Source: Macrotis lagotis (Eukaryota; Chordata; Mammalia; Peramelemorphia; Peramelidae). Taken from it: a stretch of DNA of 64,000 nt. The notes beneath the pieces were generated by a model. That model did no database searches. It was not told where the DNA came from and saw only the letters and a program-made list of their open reading frames with translations. Both the position numbers and the translations under genes were made by a program. Below are positions 22,891 through 39,780 of the stretch, in pieces. The number at the start of each line of letters is the position of its first letter. Position 1 is the stretch's first letter. The DNA lies in contig NC_133661.1 in the NCBI RefSeq assembly GCF_037893015.1, positions 186,611,203-186,675,202 of the forward strand, in the 5' to 3' direction.

Positions 22891-23252
22891 AAGAAAGAAC
22901 TTAAATATCTTTTCTTATATACTCCTCAGGCATACACCAGACTTTCTGGTGATGATCAAAGATCATACTTTATACTTCCTAGCTTCCCTTCATGAACTTT
23001 GAACAATTCTATTTTTTTTCACTTTCTTACTGCTCTCATCCTTTCTCACTTCTATATCTGGACCCATTCTCCCATTACTCATACTTCTTTTTTGTGCCTT
23101 AATCTTCATACATTGAGGAAAATAGTGACATTTCATTCTCACAGCTATAAGTAATCCTTATTTGGTTTCCATAACAAATCTGTGAAATAGATAAAGCAAC
23201 CAGTACCAACATTTTTTTTACAAATGTGGAAATGGAAGCTTCGAAAAGGTAA

Positions 23253-23405
23253 GTGATTTATTATCCTCACATGAACCCTGGGAGTTGGGTGTTATTATTA
23301 TTCCCATTTACCAATGAGGAAACTGAGACAAGTAATGGTTAAGTGACAAGATTTGAACTCAGGTCTTCCTGACTCCAGTCTAGTACTGCATTACATCTAG
23401 AAGGT
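23253..23405 (+). repeat. MIR/CORE SINE fragment
   Basis: Contains 'attatcctcacatgaaccct', 'accaatgaggaaactgagac' and 'gaactcaggtcttcctgact'. Confidence 0.65.
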
Positions 23406-23460
23406 TCTTCAGGGCATTGCTTTGTTTTGATTTTTCAATAGCAGTGACATATACATAGAC

Positions 23461-23548
23461 ATAGATTATAGATATAGATATAGATATAGATATAGATATA
23501 GATATAGATATAGATATAGATATAGATATAGATATAGATATAGATATT
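23461..23548. repeat. (TAGATA)n hexanucleotide repeat, about 14 units
   Basis: A very regular run of TAGATA units with only the first slightly altered, which suggests recent expansion and length polymorphism. Confidence 0.95.
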
Positions 23549-23635
23549 TCTGGGTCCAGTGTCTTTTAATAAAGATGGTGATGATGATTCTTGTCTTTTA
23601 CTATCAAAGAAGACTAAAATGACATAACTACAATA

Positions 23636-23927
23636 GTAATAATAATAATAATAATAATAGCAGCCAACATTGATATATAATTAGGCAGTTAGGTAGTATA
23701 GTAGACAGAGGGAGGGAAGTTGAGGGGAAGGGGAGGTAGGGAAGACTCATCTTCATAAATTCAATTCCCACCTTAGACACTTACTAGTTGTGTTACACTG
23801 GGCAAACCACTTAACATTGTCTCAGTTTCTTCATCTGTAAAATGAACTGAAGAAGAAAATGGAAAACCAATATCTTTCCACAAAAACCTCAAATGGAGTC
23901 AGACATGATTGAAATGACCACATAGTA
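23636..23927 (+). repeat. Old SINE, second copy of the local duplication
   Basis: Repeats the (AAT)n start, the 'agcagccaacattgatata' string and the purine-rich SINE insert found at 21195-21355. It then continues through the SINE core and tail that the first copy lacks. Confidence 0.75.
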
Positions 23928-23932
23928 ATAAC

Positions 23933-24163
23933 ATTTGTATAGCACTTATGAACCAGGCGCAATGTTAAGCACTTTGCAATTATTTGATCTTCACAATAAT
24001 CCTGCAAGGTAGATGCTATTATTATTCTCATTCTACAAGTGAGAAAACTGAGATAAAGAAAAGTTAAATGATATGCCCAGGGTCATTACAGTGTGTGAGG
24101 CTGGGTTTGAACCAAAGTCTTTCTCAGTCTAGAATCAAAGTCTAGTGCTCTATTCTACTTAGA
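23933..24163 (+). repeat. MIR/THER1-like CORE-SINE
   Basis: Shows 'tgtatagcacttatgaacca', 'atttgatcttcacaataatc', 'gagaaaactgagataaag', 'tatgcccagggtcatta' and 'agtgctctattctactt' in the expected order. Confidence 0.75.
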
Positions 24164-24754
24164 TAATGCATGTATTTTTGTGACAGTTGACCATAAAGAA
24201 AATCTAACTGGTCCATAAGAAGACCTAATCCATAATCTTGACCCTATTGTTAACTCACTACAAAATCAACCACCAAATAAAGTGTTTAAGATGAGGAGAC
24301 CCATAGTGGGAATGAATGTGATCAATGTCCATTTCAAACCTAGAATTTCAAAGGGAAGTAACAAAGAGTAGATCAAGGAAAAAATGGCACAACAATCAAA
24401 AGGTACTATCCCTAATGCTTAGTTATGATTTAAATACAGTAGTATAAAATGGAGTGCTAAGACCTCACAACTGATCTGTGCCTTGGGATATCTTCCTGAT
24501 TTGATATTAATCTGCCTTTAACTGGAATTCTAGAAATTGGTCCTAAGACCATAACAAAGCATACCTCTCATCAAAGTTTTGGCCTTAGGTGGTAAAAACA
24601 TATCATTTCCTCCCTCTCTTATAACTGAATAAAATCACTCATGATTTTGTATCAAAGAACTTGTATCTAAACATTTCTTCTTTATATATTAGAGTTCATA
24701 ATATTTTAGAGCTGCGAAGAGCCTGGGAGATTATATAGTTGGGTTTATTGATTG
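24164..24754. other. Intergenic, nothing recognised
   Basis: No gene, RNA or named repeat seen. Confidence 0.5.
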
Positions 24755-26110
24755 ATTGTTGTATTTCATTCTCCCAGAAGGATATCATATGTTTGGGTCA
24801 AGGAACAATATGTCTATCTATGGCTGATCAGATTAATATGAAGTTTCTACCACAGGTCAGACACAAATAATCCATTGGAGTAAAGATGTTTCTAAATTTT
24901 TGAACCTTAAATTTCTTGAGCTACTGCAGTTCTGCTTTGCTCATAGAACTCAGTGTCCTCTTTGATGTAGACACTCCATGCTGCATGGTTCTGTCATCTC
25001 CCATATCTCACAATTGATTCCAGAGTTCTTCAGAGAAATCTTGAATGTACTTGAATTGCTTCTTTTGAACTCTATGTGAAAACTTGCCTTGTGTAAGTTT
25101 TCTTTAAAATAGTCCTTTAGGCAAACATATGCTTGGCATTTGAACAACATGGCTAGCCCATCAGAATTACACACCCTGGAGTAGAATATGAATACATGGC
25201 AGGTCAGCTCAAGAAAAGATCTCAGTGTCTGAAACCTTATGTTTGCCAGTATTGGAGTACAACATTAATACTTGTGTAACCCCTGTGCAAATGGGGTCCT
25301 TGGCACTTTCCTGGGTCCCAAGAAACTTCCCAGAAACAGTTTGGTTAATGCCCTCGAGTCTGGGAACATCCTGACAGAGCTAAAATAATTGACCCTGAGA
25401 ATCATGAGATATACCATAAATTTTATCTGGGACTCACCTAATGTTCTTGTTAACCTAATCCTTATGCTTATTTCTGCAATATTCCTGCTCCAGGTGTAAT
25501 TGGAGATAATAAACTCTACCTGACCTAAAGAACCCCCTGGACATGACTGTTCTCCACCATGACTGTTCTGACCTTGACCCCCCCTGTGATTTTTTTATTG
25601 GTCTCCTATCTATACTATGTCACATGTGTGTAGTAGTCTGACAAGGAAATATATCTAACTGCTATTTCTGCTTCTGTACCCCCACTTGTTCATGATACCC
25701 CTGCCTCTCAAAATACTATAAAAAACCTTGCTCATTCTACTCTTGAAGGTGTTAGATTTGGATTTTCTTACCCCTAGCAACCCACAGGTATATACATTCC
25801 ATTCTAAATTTCATTTGGTCTCCGACTCATTTTTGGGGGGCACAACAATCTTAAGAATTCTCCTAAGATAATTCAAATGTAATTGATTTTGTTTACTAGC
25901 AAGACCCTCCCACATTTCTCCATTTGCTGTATCCAGTATTTCCAAAAATAGATTATACGGTACTGGTTGGTGGAGAACCTCTGGTTTTTTTTTTGGGGGG
26001 GGGGGTTTTGGTATTAATGGTCAAGCCAAATTGCATAAGCAGCAGAGAATTGATCCATATTTTGTTGTATTTCAGTCTCTGTCTACAGTGAGTATGCAAT
26101 CATTATGGGT
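24755..26110 (-). mobile_element. RTE-like LINE 3' region, split by an LTR
   Basis: Similar through about 400 bases to the reverse-oriented element at 41206-43261. Shared strings include 'tgtgtaagttttctttaaaa' and 'tgaacaacatggctagccca'. It resumes after the LTR-like insertion with 'ttctcctaagataattcaaa'. It is heavily diverged with no coding frame left. The clade name is inferred from the better copy; the right edge is approximate. Confidence 0.6.
25265..25841 (+). mobile_element. Probable solo LTR of an endogenous retrovirus
   Basis: About 580 unique bases interrupt the RTE-like element. 'acaaca' stands at 25259-25264 and again at 25842-25847, a possible 6-bp target duplication. The insert holds a TATA-like 'actataaaaaacct' near 25713, an upstream AATAAA-like hexamer and a 'ggtctccgactc' string near the right end, as in many LTRs. 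The usual TG...CA ends are not placed cleanly (a TG start at 25273 is an alternative), so the bounds are approximate. No internal viral genes are present. Confidence 0.5.
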
Positions 26111-26708
26111 ATACTGAGCCATGGAAATTATATAATAGAGGCCTTTTGTATTGCATGAAGTCCACATGTTTTCAGGAACATGAGAAAGACAGTTATGTAA
26201 GTTGTGATCTTTTCCAGCTATGAACTATGCCTCTGAGGATATCTTTTGTCTACCCTGAATATAACCTCCCTACCTGAATTATTTTTCAAGTAATTTAATT
26301 CTTTGTAACCCTCTGTCTCATTGCAGATCAGGAAAGCATAGCCAAACTGTGATGAGAAGGACTGTGATACCTTCCTTCCATGATTCTGGTCTAATATATA
26401 ATTACTTGAATATAATTGGCATATCACTGAGGATAGAACATTTGTAAATTTGAATTTTTCAACTGAATATGTCATCTAGCTGAGTGTCCTCAGGATAGTC
26501 ACCCTTCTTTTAGACCCTCAAATAGACAAAGTATTTCTTTCCTGTGACAAAACCTGCTTGTAAATCTTTAATGTGTCACCACATCAGACCAAAAATCTAA
26601 ACTATTTATGTCCCAAGTGAGCTATTTGGAATGTTTGAGAGACATTACAACTAGAGAGATTTTGATGTAGAATAAAATATATACCTGTTTTTTCCTTTTT
26701 TTAATGAC
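26111..26708. other. Intergenic, nothing recognised
   Basis: No gene or named repeat seen. It may contain further worn LINE sequence. Confidence 0.4.

Positions 26709-26760
<52 letters not shown>
26709..26760. repeat. (TA)n microsatellite
   Basis: About 25 uninterrupted TA units. It sits 80 bases before the COA8 retrocopy. Confidence 0.95.
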
Positions 26761-26767
<7 letters not shown>

Positions 26768-26810
26768 TTGTCGTCTGTAACTTTAACAAAGGCAATGGCC
26801 TATATAATAA

Positions 26811-31158
<4,348 letters not shown>

Positions 31159-31803
31159 AGAAATAAATGAAGATGTTCTAGAATTTGAATGTAAAATAAT
31201 TTCTTCTTTGAGAGATTTTTATTGCCAACCCTGACAGTAAAATTTTGGTTAATAGTAAAGTTCCTAGCATTCAGGATTTGGGAAGCCTCTTCTTTCTCCT
31301 ATCTCAGGTAGTTGGTAGACAGACTTTGATAGAATGCAAGCTTCTAACTTAAAGAACTAGAGGTAAGAAGATTCTTGTATAAGTTAGGAACCATAACCCA
31401 TTTCTCTATCTTCCACAATCAATTTGAGATCTGTCAGTAGGGGAGCAGTATCATAGAGATCTCTTGAGCAGTTTCTCAGTGGCCTATGGGAAGGGGGACT
31501 ACTCTTCTCTCATTTTTCAAAGTTATGGGATGATCAAAGTCCTAAATCACCTAAATTCTTTGCCTTGTGGCCAGGAACTATAAGATTTTTTTCAAACTGC
31601 TTTGAGAAGGATTTTTCTAACTTTAGAGACAATTATAATATCATCAATTTATAACAGATACTAATAAATGGGTACAAAGTAATGAAAGAGGTTTCCACAT
31701 TATTGGTTTCCCTCTAAGGAAACAGGTGAATGAGAAAAATGAGAAACAAATTAAAATTCAATGAACCAGTGAGAAGACTGATCATTACTGATTTCAGAGA
31801 GAT

Positions 31804-31813
31804 TTTATTTATT
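31804..31813 (-). promoter_or_regulatory. ANG: Candidate ANG polyadenylation signal
   Basis: Two overlapping AATAAA hexamers on the minus strand lie about 400 bases beyond the ANG stop, with T-rich sequence beyond. A 3'UTR of about 0.4 kb is plausible. Confidence 0.55.
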
Positions 31814-32207
31814 CAAAGTGCCCAACCACTGAAAACTGAAGGAACTAAGCAATTCAACTTTTAAGAGATTCAGAATGAGTGTTGTAAACACTTCTTGCAC
31901 ATAAGGACAAAACATTAAGGAAGAAGTAGGCATTCCAAATGCTTACCATGAAAGTCACACTAGCAAAAATCAACAATCTTACTAAACATATAGGTCAAAA
32001 GTGGCAACCCTGTCAAAGGAAGTTACCAACATCCCCAGTCAAGGATGCTAGAGGTATGAAAAGAGTAGCATATAAAAAATACAACTACATATCAACTAGA
32101 AAAAGGTTGGGAAGCTGACATAGGGATGTGATCATAATACAACACTACTATCAACCTAATACTACTTGGGGCCCTCATGTCTTAGGTTGTCAAACTACTT
32201 AGGTAAA

Positions 32208-32660
32208 TTAATTTGCAATGATAGTATGGTCAAGGTGGACAGGTAAGCCATGCTCACAGGCAATGACAATATATCTGAAGTTGGAGGTGGCCCTATACTT
32301 GCAGCGAGATCTTGCAGACCCTCCTCGATGTTCACAGATGGTGATCTGAAAGGGCGACTTGCTTATCCTAAACCTCCCCTCTTCATAGGGATTCCCAGCT
32401 TTATCTCCACAGATAGCCTTGATGCTGGGATAATCACCATGGATGAATGTATTCCGTTCCTTGCAGGGCTGGGTCAAACCCCTCTGTCTCATGATTTTTG
32501 CACAGTACTTGTCATCCCGACCCTTTGGTTTGGCGTCAAAATGCTGAGTCAAGAAGTGTCTCTCCCTGTCATTTTCTTGTACCAAAGAAGGTGAAACCAG
32601 CCAGAGCCCCAGGATGAAGAACAGCAAAAGAGGGCCCATGCCCTTCAGAAATATCACCAT
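32208..32660 (-). CDS. ANG: Angiogenin (RNase 5), single coding exon
   Basis: Encodes a 150-residue precursor: a signal peptide of about 27 residues ([14 protein letters not shown] core) and a 123-residue mature protein starting at Gln. Catalytic residues are present: His13 (FLTQHFDA), Lys40 ([12 protein letters not shown]) and His115 (LPVHLD, human His114). Exactly six cysteines occur, the three-disulfide angiogenin pattern lacking the fourth bond of other RNases. Strings such as NTFIHG, SIKAIC, FRISKS and [11 protein letters not shown] match angiogenin closely. Angiogenin is secreted, enters cells and nuclei, and cleaves tRNA anticodon loops under stress. Differences from human: a one-residue longer receptor-binding loop ([13 protein letters not shown]), RQRGL for the nuclear signal RRRGL, and His where human has Gln117. 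Start: the first in-frame ATG after the acceptor; a later ATG at 32639 is possible. Confidence 0.96.
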   Translation of the reverse strand: MVIFLKGMGPLLLFFILGLWLVSPSLVQENDRERHFLTQHFDAKPKGRDDKYCAKIMRQRGLTQPCKERNTFIHGDYPSIKAICGDKAGNPYEEGRFRISKSPFQITICEHRGGSARSRCKYRATSNFRYIVIACEHGLPVHLDHTIIAN

Positions 32661-32689
32661 CTCTCTCAATCAGATGTTCCTGCCAAGGG

Positions 32690-32691
32690 CT
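32690..32691 (-). promoter_or_regulatory. ANG: Splice acceptor of the ANG coding exon
   Basis: On the minus strand the pyrimidine-rich 'tatccttcatcctctag' ends in AG here, leaving 29 nt of 5'UTR before the ATG. The spacing is nearly the same as in RNASE4 (31 nt). Inferred from sequence. Confidence 0.65.
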
Positions 32692-32699
32692 AGAGGATG

Positions 32700-33498
32700 A
32701 AGGATATGGCAACCATTATAGGACATACTTCTAAATGTAAACCAGATAAATAAGGAAATTTTTGTTCCTTTTTCCTTTGTTTTTTTGCCAAGAGAACAGA
32801 ACTCTATAACCTCAAAGTTCCCTCTATGCATCTGGTATCATGAACTTTGATCCTTCCTCAATCCTAACCCCAACCAATAACAATAGTATGACATGGTCAC
32901 CGAAATACTGATGCTTAGGCATCAGGGGTATCTGGCCATTTGCTTTTCTATCTTTTTCTCTCTACCAGTAACATCTACACTCCTATCCAGAGGTACAAAG
33001 ATACAACCCCCACATCCTCCACAGACAAGTTAAATCATTCATTTTGGGGACTATAGTATTGTCCAGATTAGAGAGTGAGTGAGTCAATCCTGACCTAAAT
33101 CATCTTTTTCTAGCTATCTGCAGATTATGCTTCTTCCCATTCAACCATCCACTAATATATTAGGCCAGCTTGTCATCTATCTTATTATAGTCCACATACT
33201 ACCCTATCAATTTTCAATCTCTTTCTCAGGAAAAAAATAATCAAATTAGTATTATCATTATTACTGGAAAGGACATGAGAAATCTACATTCACAATTCTT
33301 CTCTCTGTCTAGAACAAACCTTCCTTTCCTGGATACTATTTCCCCAACAAATGTTGAATTTCTGAGTACAATATAAACATTTTGAGGGCAAGACCTGTGT
33401 TTCTTTTATACTTATATCCTCACCTAGCAATGACCTGACACACATAGAATGCTTTTTGATTGGTTGATTGATTGATTAGGTCTTCATTTAAGAATTAG
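32700..33498. other. Intron or upstream sequence of ANG, nothing recognised
   Basis: No exon-like or repeat sequence recognised. It probably belongs to the long intron joining the ANG coding exon to its first exon. Confidence 0.4.
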
Positions 33499-33664
33499 AT
33501 CAGGGGTGGCTAAGTGTCGTAGTGGATAAAGCACCAGCCTTGGAGTCAGGAGTACTTGGGTTCAAATCTGGTCTCAGATACTTAATAATTACCTAGCTGT
33601 GTGGCCTTGGGCAAGCCACTTAACCCCGTTTACCTTGCAAAAACAAAAAAAAAAAAAAAAAAAA
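33499..33664 (+). mobile_element. tRNA-derived SINE with target duplication
   Basis: WSINE-like copy with 'aagaattag' at 33490-33498 and 33665-33673 and a long A tail. Confidence 0.88.
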
Positions 33665-34439
33665 AAGAATTAGGTTACCTGGATAGAGATAACAATATTG
33701 CTACTATTTAGGTCTGTGACCTTAGTCAAGTTATTTAAAAGCCTTCTGGGACTCAGGTACCTTATACTTATATTCAAAAAACAGAAGTTAGACTCATTAA
33801 TCTCTAAGGTCTAAAATTATCTCTAAAATTATGACCTGTTCATAGTTCTATTGAGTTTAAGCAGTTGATATAAAATTATACTATGAGCCACTAGATGGCA
33901 GTGGTTGATAAGGATTGTCAAACACTATACAAACAACTACCAAAAAAGACTACAACATTAAAATTGTCATCCTAAAGTGGTTTAAAAAAAAAAAGGAACC
34001 CAAGATGATGGCTTAAGTTTTTATCTTTTTGTCACAAAATACTTTGAAGGAGATATCTCATTTGACCATGACAATAACTCTTTTATGTCAATAGTACCAC
34101 TTTTATTATACTTATTTTAAGAGTGAGAAACCCAGCCTTAATAATGTGTGATGTCCAAGATCAATAGTATGGGCAAAAAAAAAATAGAATCCAAATCAAG
34201 GATTTCTGGTGCCTAGTATAGTTTTCCCTATGCTACTTACCTGTCTCATATTTCAGATACCACTCACACTCAGATTCAGTTTGAAGTAATCCACTATTTC
34301 AAAACAAAATGCCAGCTGATAAAAAAAATCAGAGTTCAATGAAATTTATTTTATTGGCAGAAGTTAAGAATCAGGGTATATTCTAATTTAAATCTATTCT
34401 TCAGATAAATGCTAATATTTACTATTAAAATGAGACCCT

Positions 34440-34598
34440 GGGGGAAGCTAAGTAGCATAGTGGATAAAGCACCAGCCCTGGAGTCAGGAGGACCTGAGTT
34501 CAAATCCAGTCTTGTGCAGATAATAATTGCCTAGGTGTGTGACCTTCAGCAAGTCCCTTAACTCTATTGACTTAAAATTGTTAAAAATATATATAAAG
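34440..34598 (+). mobile_element. tRNA-derived SINE with target duplication
   Basis: WSINE-like copy flanked by 'tgagaccct' at 34431-34439 and 34599-34607. The head and core are more diverged than in its neighbours. Confidence 0.85.
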
Positions 34599-34607
34599 TG
34601 AGACCCT

Positions 34608-37600
34608 TTAACATATGCAACATTGACCCATAATTCCTATTGGCATTATTTTGTTTATGTGCCACTTTATAAATTAAAGCACTTCCCAAAGGTTTTTGTC
34701 CTTCCATATTGTCATCACTCACTACATTTGGTATACATTAACCTGGGAATGTTTCCTCTTTGAATTATTTGAGAAAATATTATCAGGGCTTTATTCACTA
34801 TAATCCCTTCAATAGAGAAAGATTTGCTTTTTAAAGTACAAAGTAATTAGATACAATGGAAGAGAAAAACCAATATGATAAAGAGTCATTAGATGAGAAT
34901 CAAGATGGTCATACAGCTATCTCAAGACTTTTTTTTTTATTCAAGTCAGTCTTTCTTAATATAGAAAAGAAAAGTGCTGGAGAAAAACCTGGTAGAATCA
35001 TCTTAAACTGAGCTCTCTCAATATTGGTGAAAGGTAAATGTTGTATATAAGTCACAAGAGCATTATAGTTATAGGAGTCAAGAGGCATCAACTCCATCTA
35101 GAATTCTCTGCCATTCCTGCAGAAGACTCTAAAATCAAGTAACCTTACTAGAGATGACTAGATGAAGATGAAGTGGCAGGTGCTAGTCATATGGATATTG
35201 TAGGAAAATTGAATCATTTGGAATTCATCTTTGTCATTGAAAACATTTTTTGTAGTAAAGGTCAGGTGACTAAAACATTCAGATTCTGGTGCACTCTATG
35301 TTCATCCATGACAGAGCTGGCCAAAGGGTTAAAAGAAGTTGATGATCAGTCAAGTTCCTCTGTCACTGCTATTTACCTTCACTTTACCCAATTGATTAGT
35401 ACAATTCAGCCCCAAAAGTTCAATTCACACATATCACCCTGAAATTAAAATGTAGGGCAATCTAAATAAAGGCACTTTATCTACTGAGAATGGCACTTGC
35501 CATTCAGAAACTGAAGCCTCCTGACTCCTTTACCTATAATGCTAAATGGAGCAATTGGCAAAGAGACATCAAAGGAAAAAGGGAGTCACAAGGACAAACT
35601 ACTTCATCATCCTAAGCATTGTCAAATTGAAATATTCCAAGATTTTCTAATTTACTACACCTGATTCTAGCCTAAGAAACATTTTCCCAATTTGAAGCCT
35701 CTAAACATCTAGAAGCAATTGTGGGAGTTCCCATTGAAAGAGTAGGCTCAGAAATTTCTTTCTGTCATTCTTGATGGCAGGACCTGCCAGCTCACTGATT
35801 GGGACCATTAAGCCTTGGTTGCAGAAGTGAGTTTGACCACCTAGCTTATTTATATTTAGAGCTTTGACCTGGAATCAAAGACTTTAAATAGGAGAAGAAC
35901 CATCCTATAATAGCTACATTAATATCTCCGAATCACAAAATAGATAAATTCAATGATAGATTTATAGATAGGTAGATGAAAAGTAGGTAGCCTTATAGAT
36001 TAAATTAGATTAGATTATTCCATATAAAATAAGTCTTACAACAAATTTCCCTTACTGGAGAAGGGTTCCAAGTTGTTTCTTCCCTGGAAGAGAGCTCTCA
36101 GCACTTGCTTCTCCTTGATTCTGATTATATAGTTTTCAGATGAACAAGGGGTGGAGATAATTGGTTTGATAAGTCCCCATCTCTATTAGAAACAGGAAAA
36201 TCAAGGGCATTTGATTTGTATAAACAAGAGAGAGAAGGCATTCACCTCTCCCCTTGGGGGTGGTTGAGTGAAATATTAACCTGTCCAAAGACATTTAGGG
36301 AATTGCCCTGAAAGTCAGAAATCTGTTGGATATGATCCACAGAGACTATGTCTAGAGTCTACTTTATCTGCAGAAGTCTTCTTATTGTGTTGTTTTTATA
36401 GGTAGAGAGTTTTTCTAAGAGGACTTGGGGAGTATGAAGTAGGCAAATCTTCATGCTATTTTCCAGGTTGGCTACTTGACCTAGGAAACACATTTACTTT
36501 TCCATGGTCACAGACCTTTAGGGTGCTTGCGTTCCCAAGAATGAAGTCAAAGGTTTGTCAGTTTTAGATACACATGACTTTGTTTCTAGTTGCTTTGAGC
36601 TTATCAAACAGCTATTGGCAAATAGGCAAAAGGTTTTTCAGATCATGATAAAGTGACATACTTAAGAGTAAAACTCAAGTTTTCTGATTCCTGATGCAAT
36701 GTCTTTATTATTCTTTACAATACTTTTCTTGGTATTTACAAGCTCTATGATCTTGAGTAGATCAATTAACTCTCCTGAGCCTATTTTCTCATCTGTAAAA
36801 TAGGGACAATTCTAGTCCTACCTGCCTCATAAGGTTGTGAGGAAAACACCACATAAACCAAAAAAGACTGCAAAAAAAAATATTAACTTCCCTGTGAGTC
36901 CCTTCCTCCTTTTATGGACCTTAATGACCCTCACTCCTAACTTCCTTCCATTGTTTAAAAAGAAAACTAGATGGGGGGGGGGGGGAGTATTATAAACAGA
37001 AGAGGGATCTAAAAGATGGATAGTACAAAAACTTCCACTTATAGCAACTGTGTTACAAAAATGGCTACCACAATCATTTTGTAGCAAAGAAAGCATCTCA
37101 TCATATTAAACAATATAAAAGAAAGGGCTTCAAAAAATGTGTGATACAAAGGGAAGATTTGTTATTATTACTAAGAAGTTCTCTGGCTCTGAGCACATGA
37201 GTGTTACTGACATAATAGAGGCTCTGAGAAATCCATAAGTGTTGTGTGTTGGGGGTCATTAACTCACAAAAAAAACAAAACAGGAAAGCAATGCTCAAGA
37301 AGATTTCTACTGTCTATCAGATACACATCACTGTCACAGGAATTATTTATGAGTAGGGACCTAGCACTTTACTTTCTTTTTCACCACCTTACTTATCTCT
37401 CTTCTCTAATCTCTAAAATCCACAATACAAATGTTCTTTCTTCCATTTATTATAAATTGCAAAGAGACTGTCTATTATTCAAAAAAGATCACAAAAGATG
37501 ATTTTTGAAATGATTAATTTTGAAGAAGTATTGGAATTCTACCCTTGCCATCTCCCTTGCTGGTGCAAGCAAACTAGCTGGAAGTTTCCCATTATGATCA

Positions 37601-38157
37601 AAACCAGAGAAAAGCTGTTGACAAATGTGACCCCAAGGTTCTGTATTTAGAATCACCAAGAGGAGAGTCCTCAACCAATAAAGCCCAAAGGTTGCTAGTT
37701 GGAAACCCATATCATTGGCCTTGGGAGTTATCAAGAGCAGCAATGATCAGCCTGAGTACAACAGTATTCATACTAGAATATTCTAACCTTCAGTCCTGAG
37801 ATGCTGTAAAGTGTCCTAAAGATCCAGCATTCTAAATCTCAAATATTCAAAGACGGGAGCCAACTTCAGGAAGCACGGATCAGTGTGCAAACCCAGGAGA
37901 TAAGCCAAAGTACAGCAAGTACTAAAGTCTAATTGAAACAAATTCAAAAATTAAGACTATCATGATTTGTCACTAGGATACAGACCACCATAAAGAATTA
38001 TAATAGATCCAGAAATGCCAAAAACTACAACCAAGGAGAGAACAACTCCATAACAACTGCAAGCAGATTAAAAGAGAGAGGGGAAATGGATTTTCCCTAA
38101 GAAATACATGAATTCCTAGAATTAATGAAGCAAGAAATAAAAATTGATATAAAAATT
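34608..38157. other. Long unassigned stretch; one MIR-like remnant
   Basis: A MIR-like string series lies at about 36720-36845 (ctatgatcttgagtagatca, tctgtaaaatagggacaatt). A poly-G run lies near 36973. No coding exon was found on either strand; it is probably ANG upstream or intronic DNA. Confidence 0.45.
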
Positions 38158-39247
38158 CTGGCAGGGGGACAGAACCAAGATGGCAGAATAACGACAGGGA
38201 CTCCCTCGAGCTTTTCCCCAAACCACCCCCAAATTCCTTTAAAAAATTATTTTAACCAAAATTCTAAAGTAGTAGAACTCATAAAAAGACTGAGTGAAAC
38301 AATTTCCCAGCTCAAGACAACTAGAAGATACCTGAGAAGAGTCTATTATACTGGGGTTAGGAAGTGCCTGCAGCATAACCTGGGCCCAGCCAGAGCAAAC
38401 CATCTCCAACCATCTAAGAACAGACCTCAGGGCACTTGGGTCCCTGGGGGTCCTTGGGTCCATGGCAGTCAGGATGGTTTCCAGACCTTTCAGGCCAGGG
38501 ATTGCCAAGGACAACTTGCAAAGTCAGCAGGAAAACTGCCACACAAGAGGAAGAGCAAAACCCAATCCAGTGCAGACCTCAGTTCAGACTTAGCCCTGGG
38601 GACCAGGAGCAAGCCTGGGAAACCACCTGACAGGAAACTATCCAGCAGGGAGTCACCCAACTGCTGCTTCAAGAATGCTCAACCCATGGAGAGTAAAGGG
38701 GTTAGATTGTAGAGCTCTCTTTACTTTACCCGAAACAGAACTTTATTACTTCACCCATACACAGATCCAGATCACAATCTGGAACCTCAGCCTCAGGAAA
38801 AGGAGCATGAACACTACAGAGTTTACTGCTTGCAGCAGAGCAGGGACCCTCCTCATAGTTCTAGGGCAGAAAGGAGTTCTTGTGGTCATCCACAGAGCAC
38901 AGCAGAGTGCAGGAGAGCAGTCATAGCCTCTCATAATACCTTGGAGGAATTGAGAACTTACAGGTCCCAGGGTGGGGGTGGGGAGCATCCCTGAAGACAG
39001 TTGCAAAAACCCTCCAAAGCTTGGGAGTCCCATTCTCTACTCTGGAAGCAGAATCTCACCTTAACAAAGAGTTAAAATCAAGTCATAGGCTGAGGAAATG
39101 AGCAAACAACAGAAAAATCCAACCATAGACAATTATTTTGGTCCTATGGAGCATTAAACTATGAGAAGATAATAAAGTCAAGTTCATGTATACAGGCCAT
39201 GTAAGAGCTCAGATGGAAGGAAAATTTGGATTAGAAATAAGAGTGCT

Positions 39248-39422
39248 CGGAGAGGCTAGGTGACACAGTGGATAAAGCACCAGCCCTGGAGTCAGGAGTA
39301 CCTGGATTCAAATCTGGTCTCAGACACTTAATAATTACCTAGCTGTGTGGCCTTGGGCAAGCCATTTAACCCTATTTGCCTTGTAAAAATAAAGACATTT
39401 TAAAAATTAAAAAAAGAAAGAA
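39248..39422 (+). mobile_element. tRNA-derived SINE nested in half-L1
   Basis: WSINE-like copy with a 15-base duplication at 39233-39247 and 39423-39437 (one mismatch). Confidence 0.88.
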
Positions 39423-39780
39423 AGAAATAATAGTGCTGCAAGAAAATCATGAAAACTGAGTTAACAGCATGGTGAAGAAGATACCAAAAAATACTAATGA
39501 AAAAATTATCTTAAAAATCAAATGGATCAAATGGAAAAGGCAGTCCAAAAGGCCAATGAGGAGCAAAATACCTTAAAAAGTAGAATTAGTCAAATGGAAA
39601 AGGAAGCTCTATGAAGAAAATAATTCCTTCAAATATAGAATGGAGCTAAGGCAAGTTGATGACCTAGTGAGAAATCAAGAAATAATAAAACAAAAGTAAA
39701 AGAATGAAAAACGAAAAGAAAATGTGAAATTTCTCATTGGAAAAACAAGTAACCTGAAAAACAGATCCAGGAGAGATAAT

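Noticed and set aside
32250-32594. 114-codon open frame antisense to ANG
   Set aside because: A shadow of the angiogenin exon; no independent coding signal.
32661-32669. Three-codon upstream extension of ANG
   Set aside because: It begins with TTG, not ATG; the first ATG is at 32660.
38125-38712. 195-codon frame
   Set aside because: It lies in the GC-richer 5'UTR of a half-L1 element and has no similarity to known proteins; the related 5'UTR at 4797 does not keep this frame.
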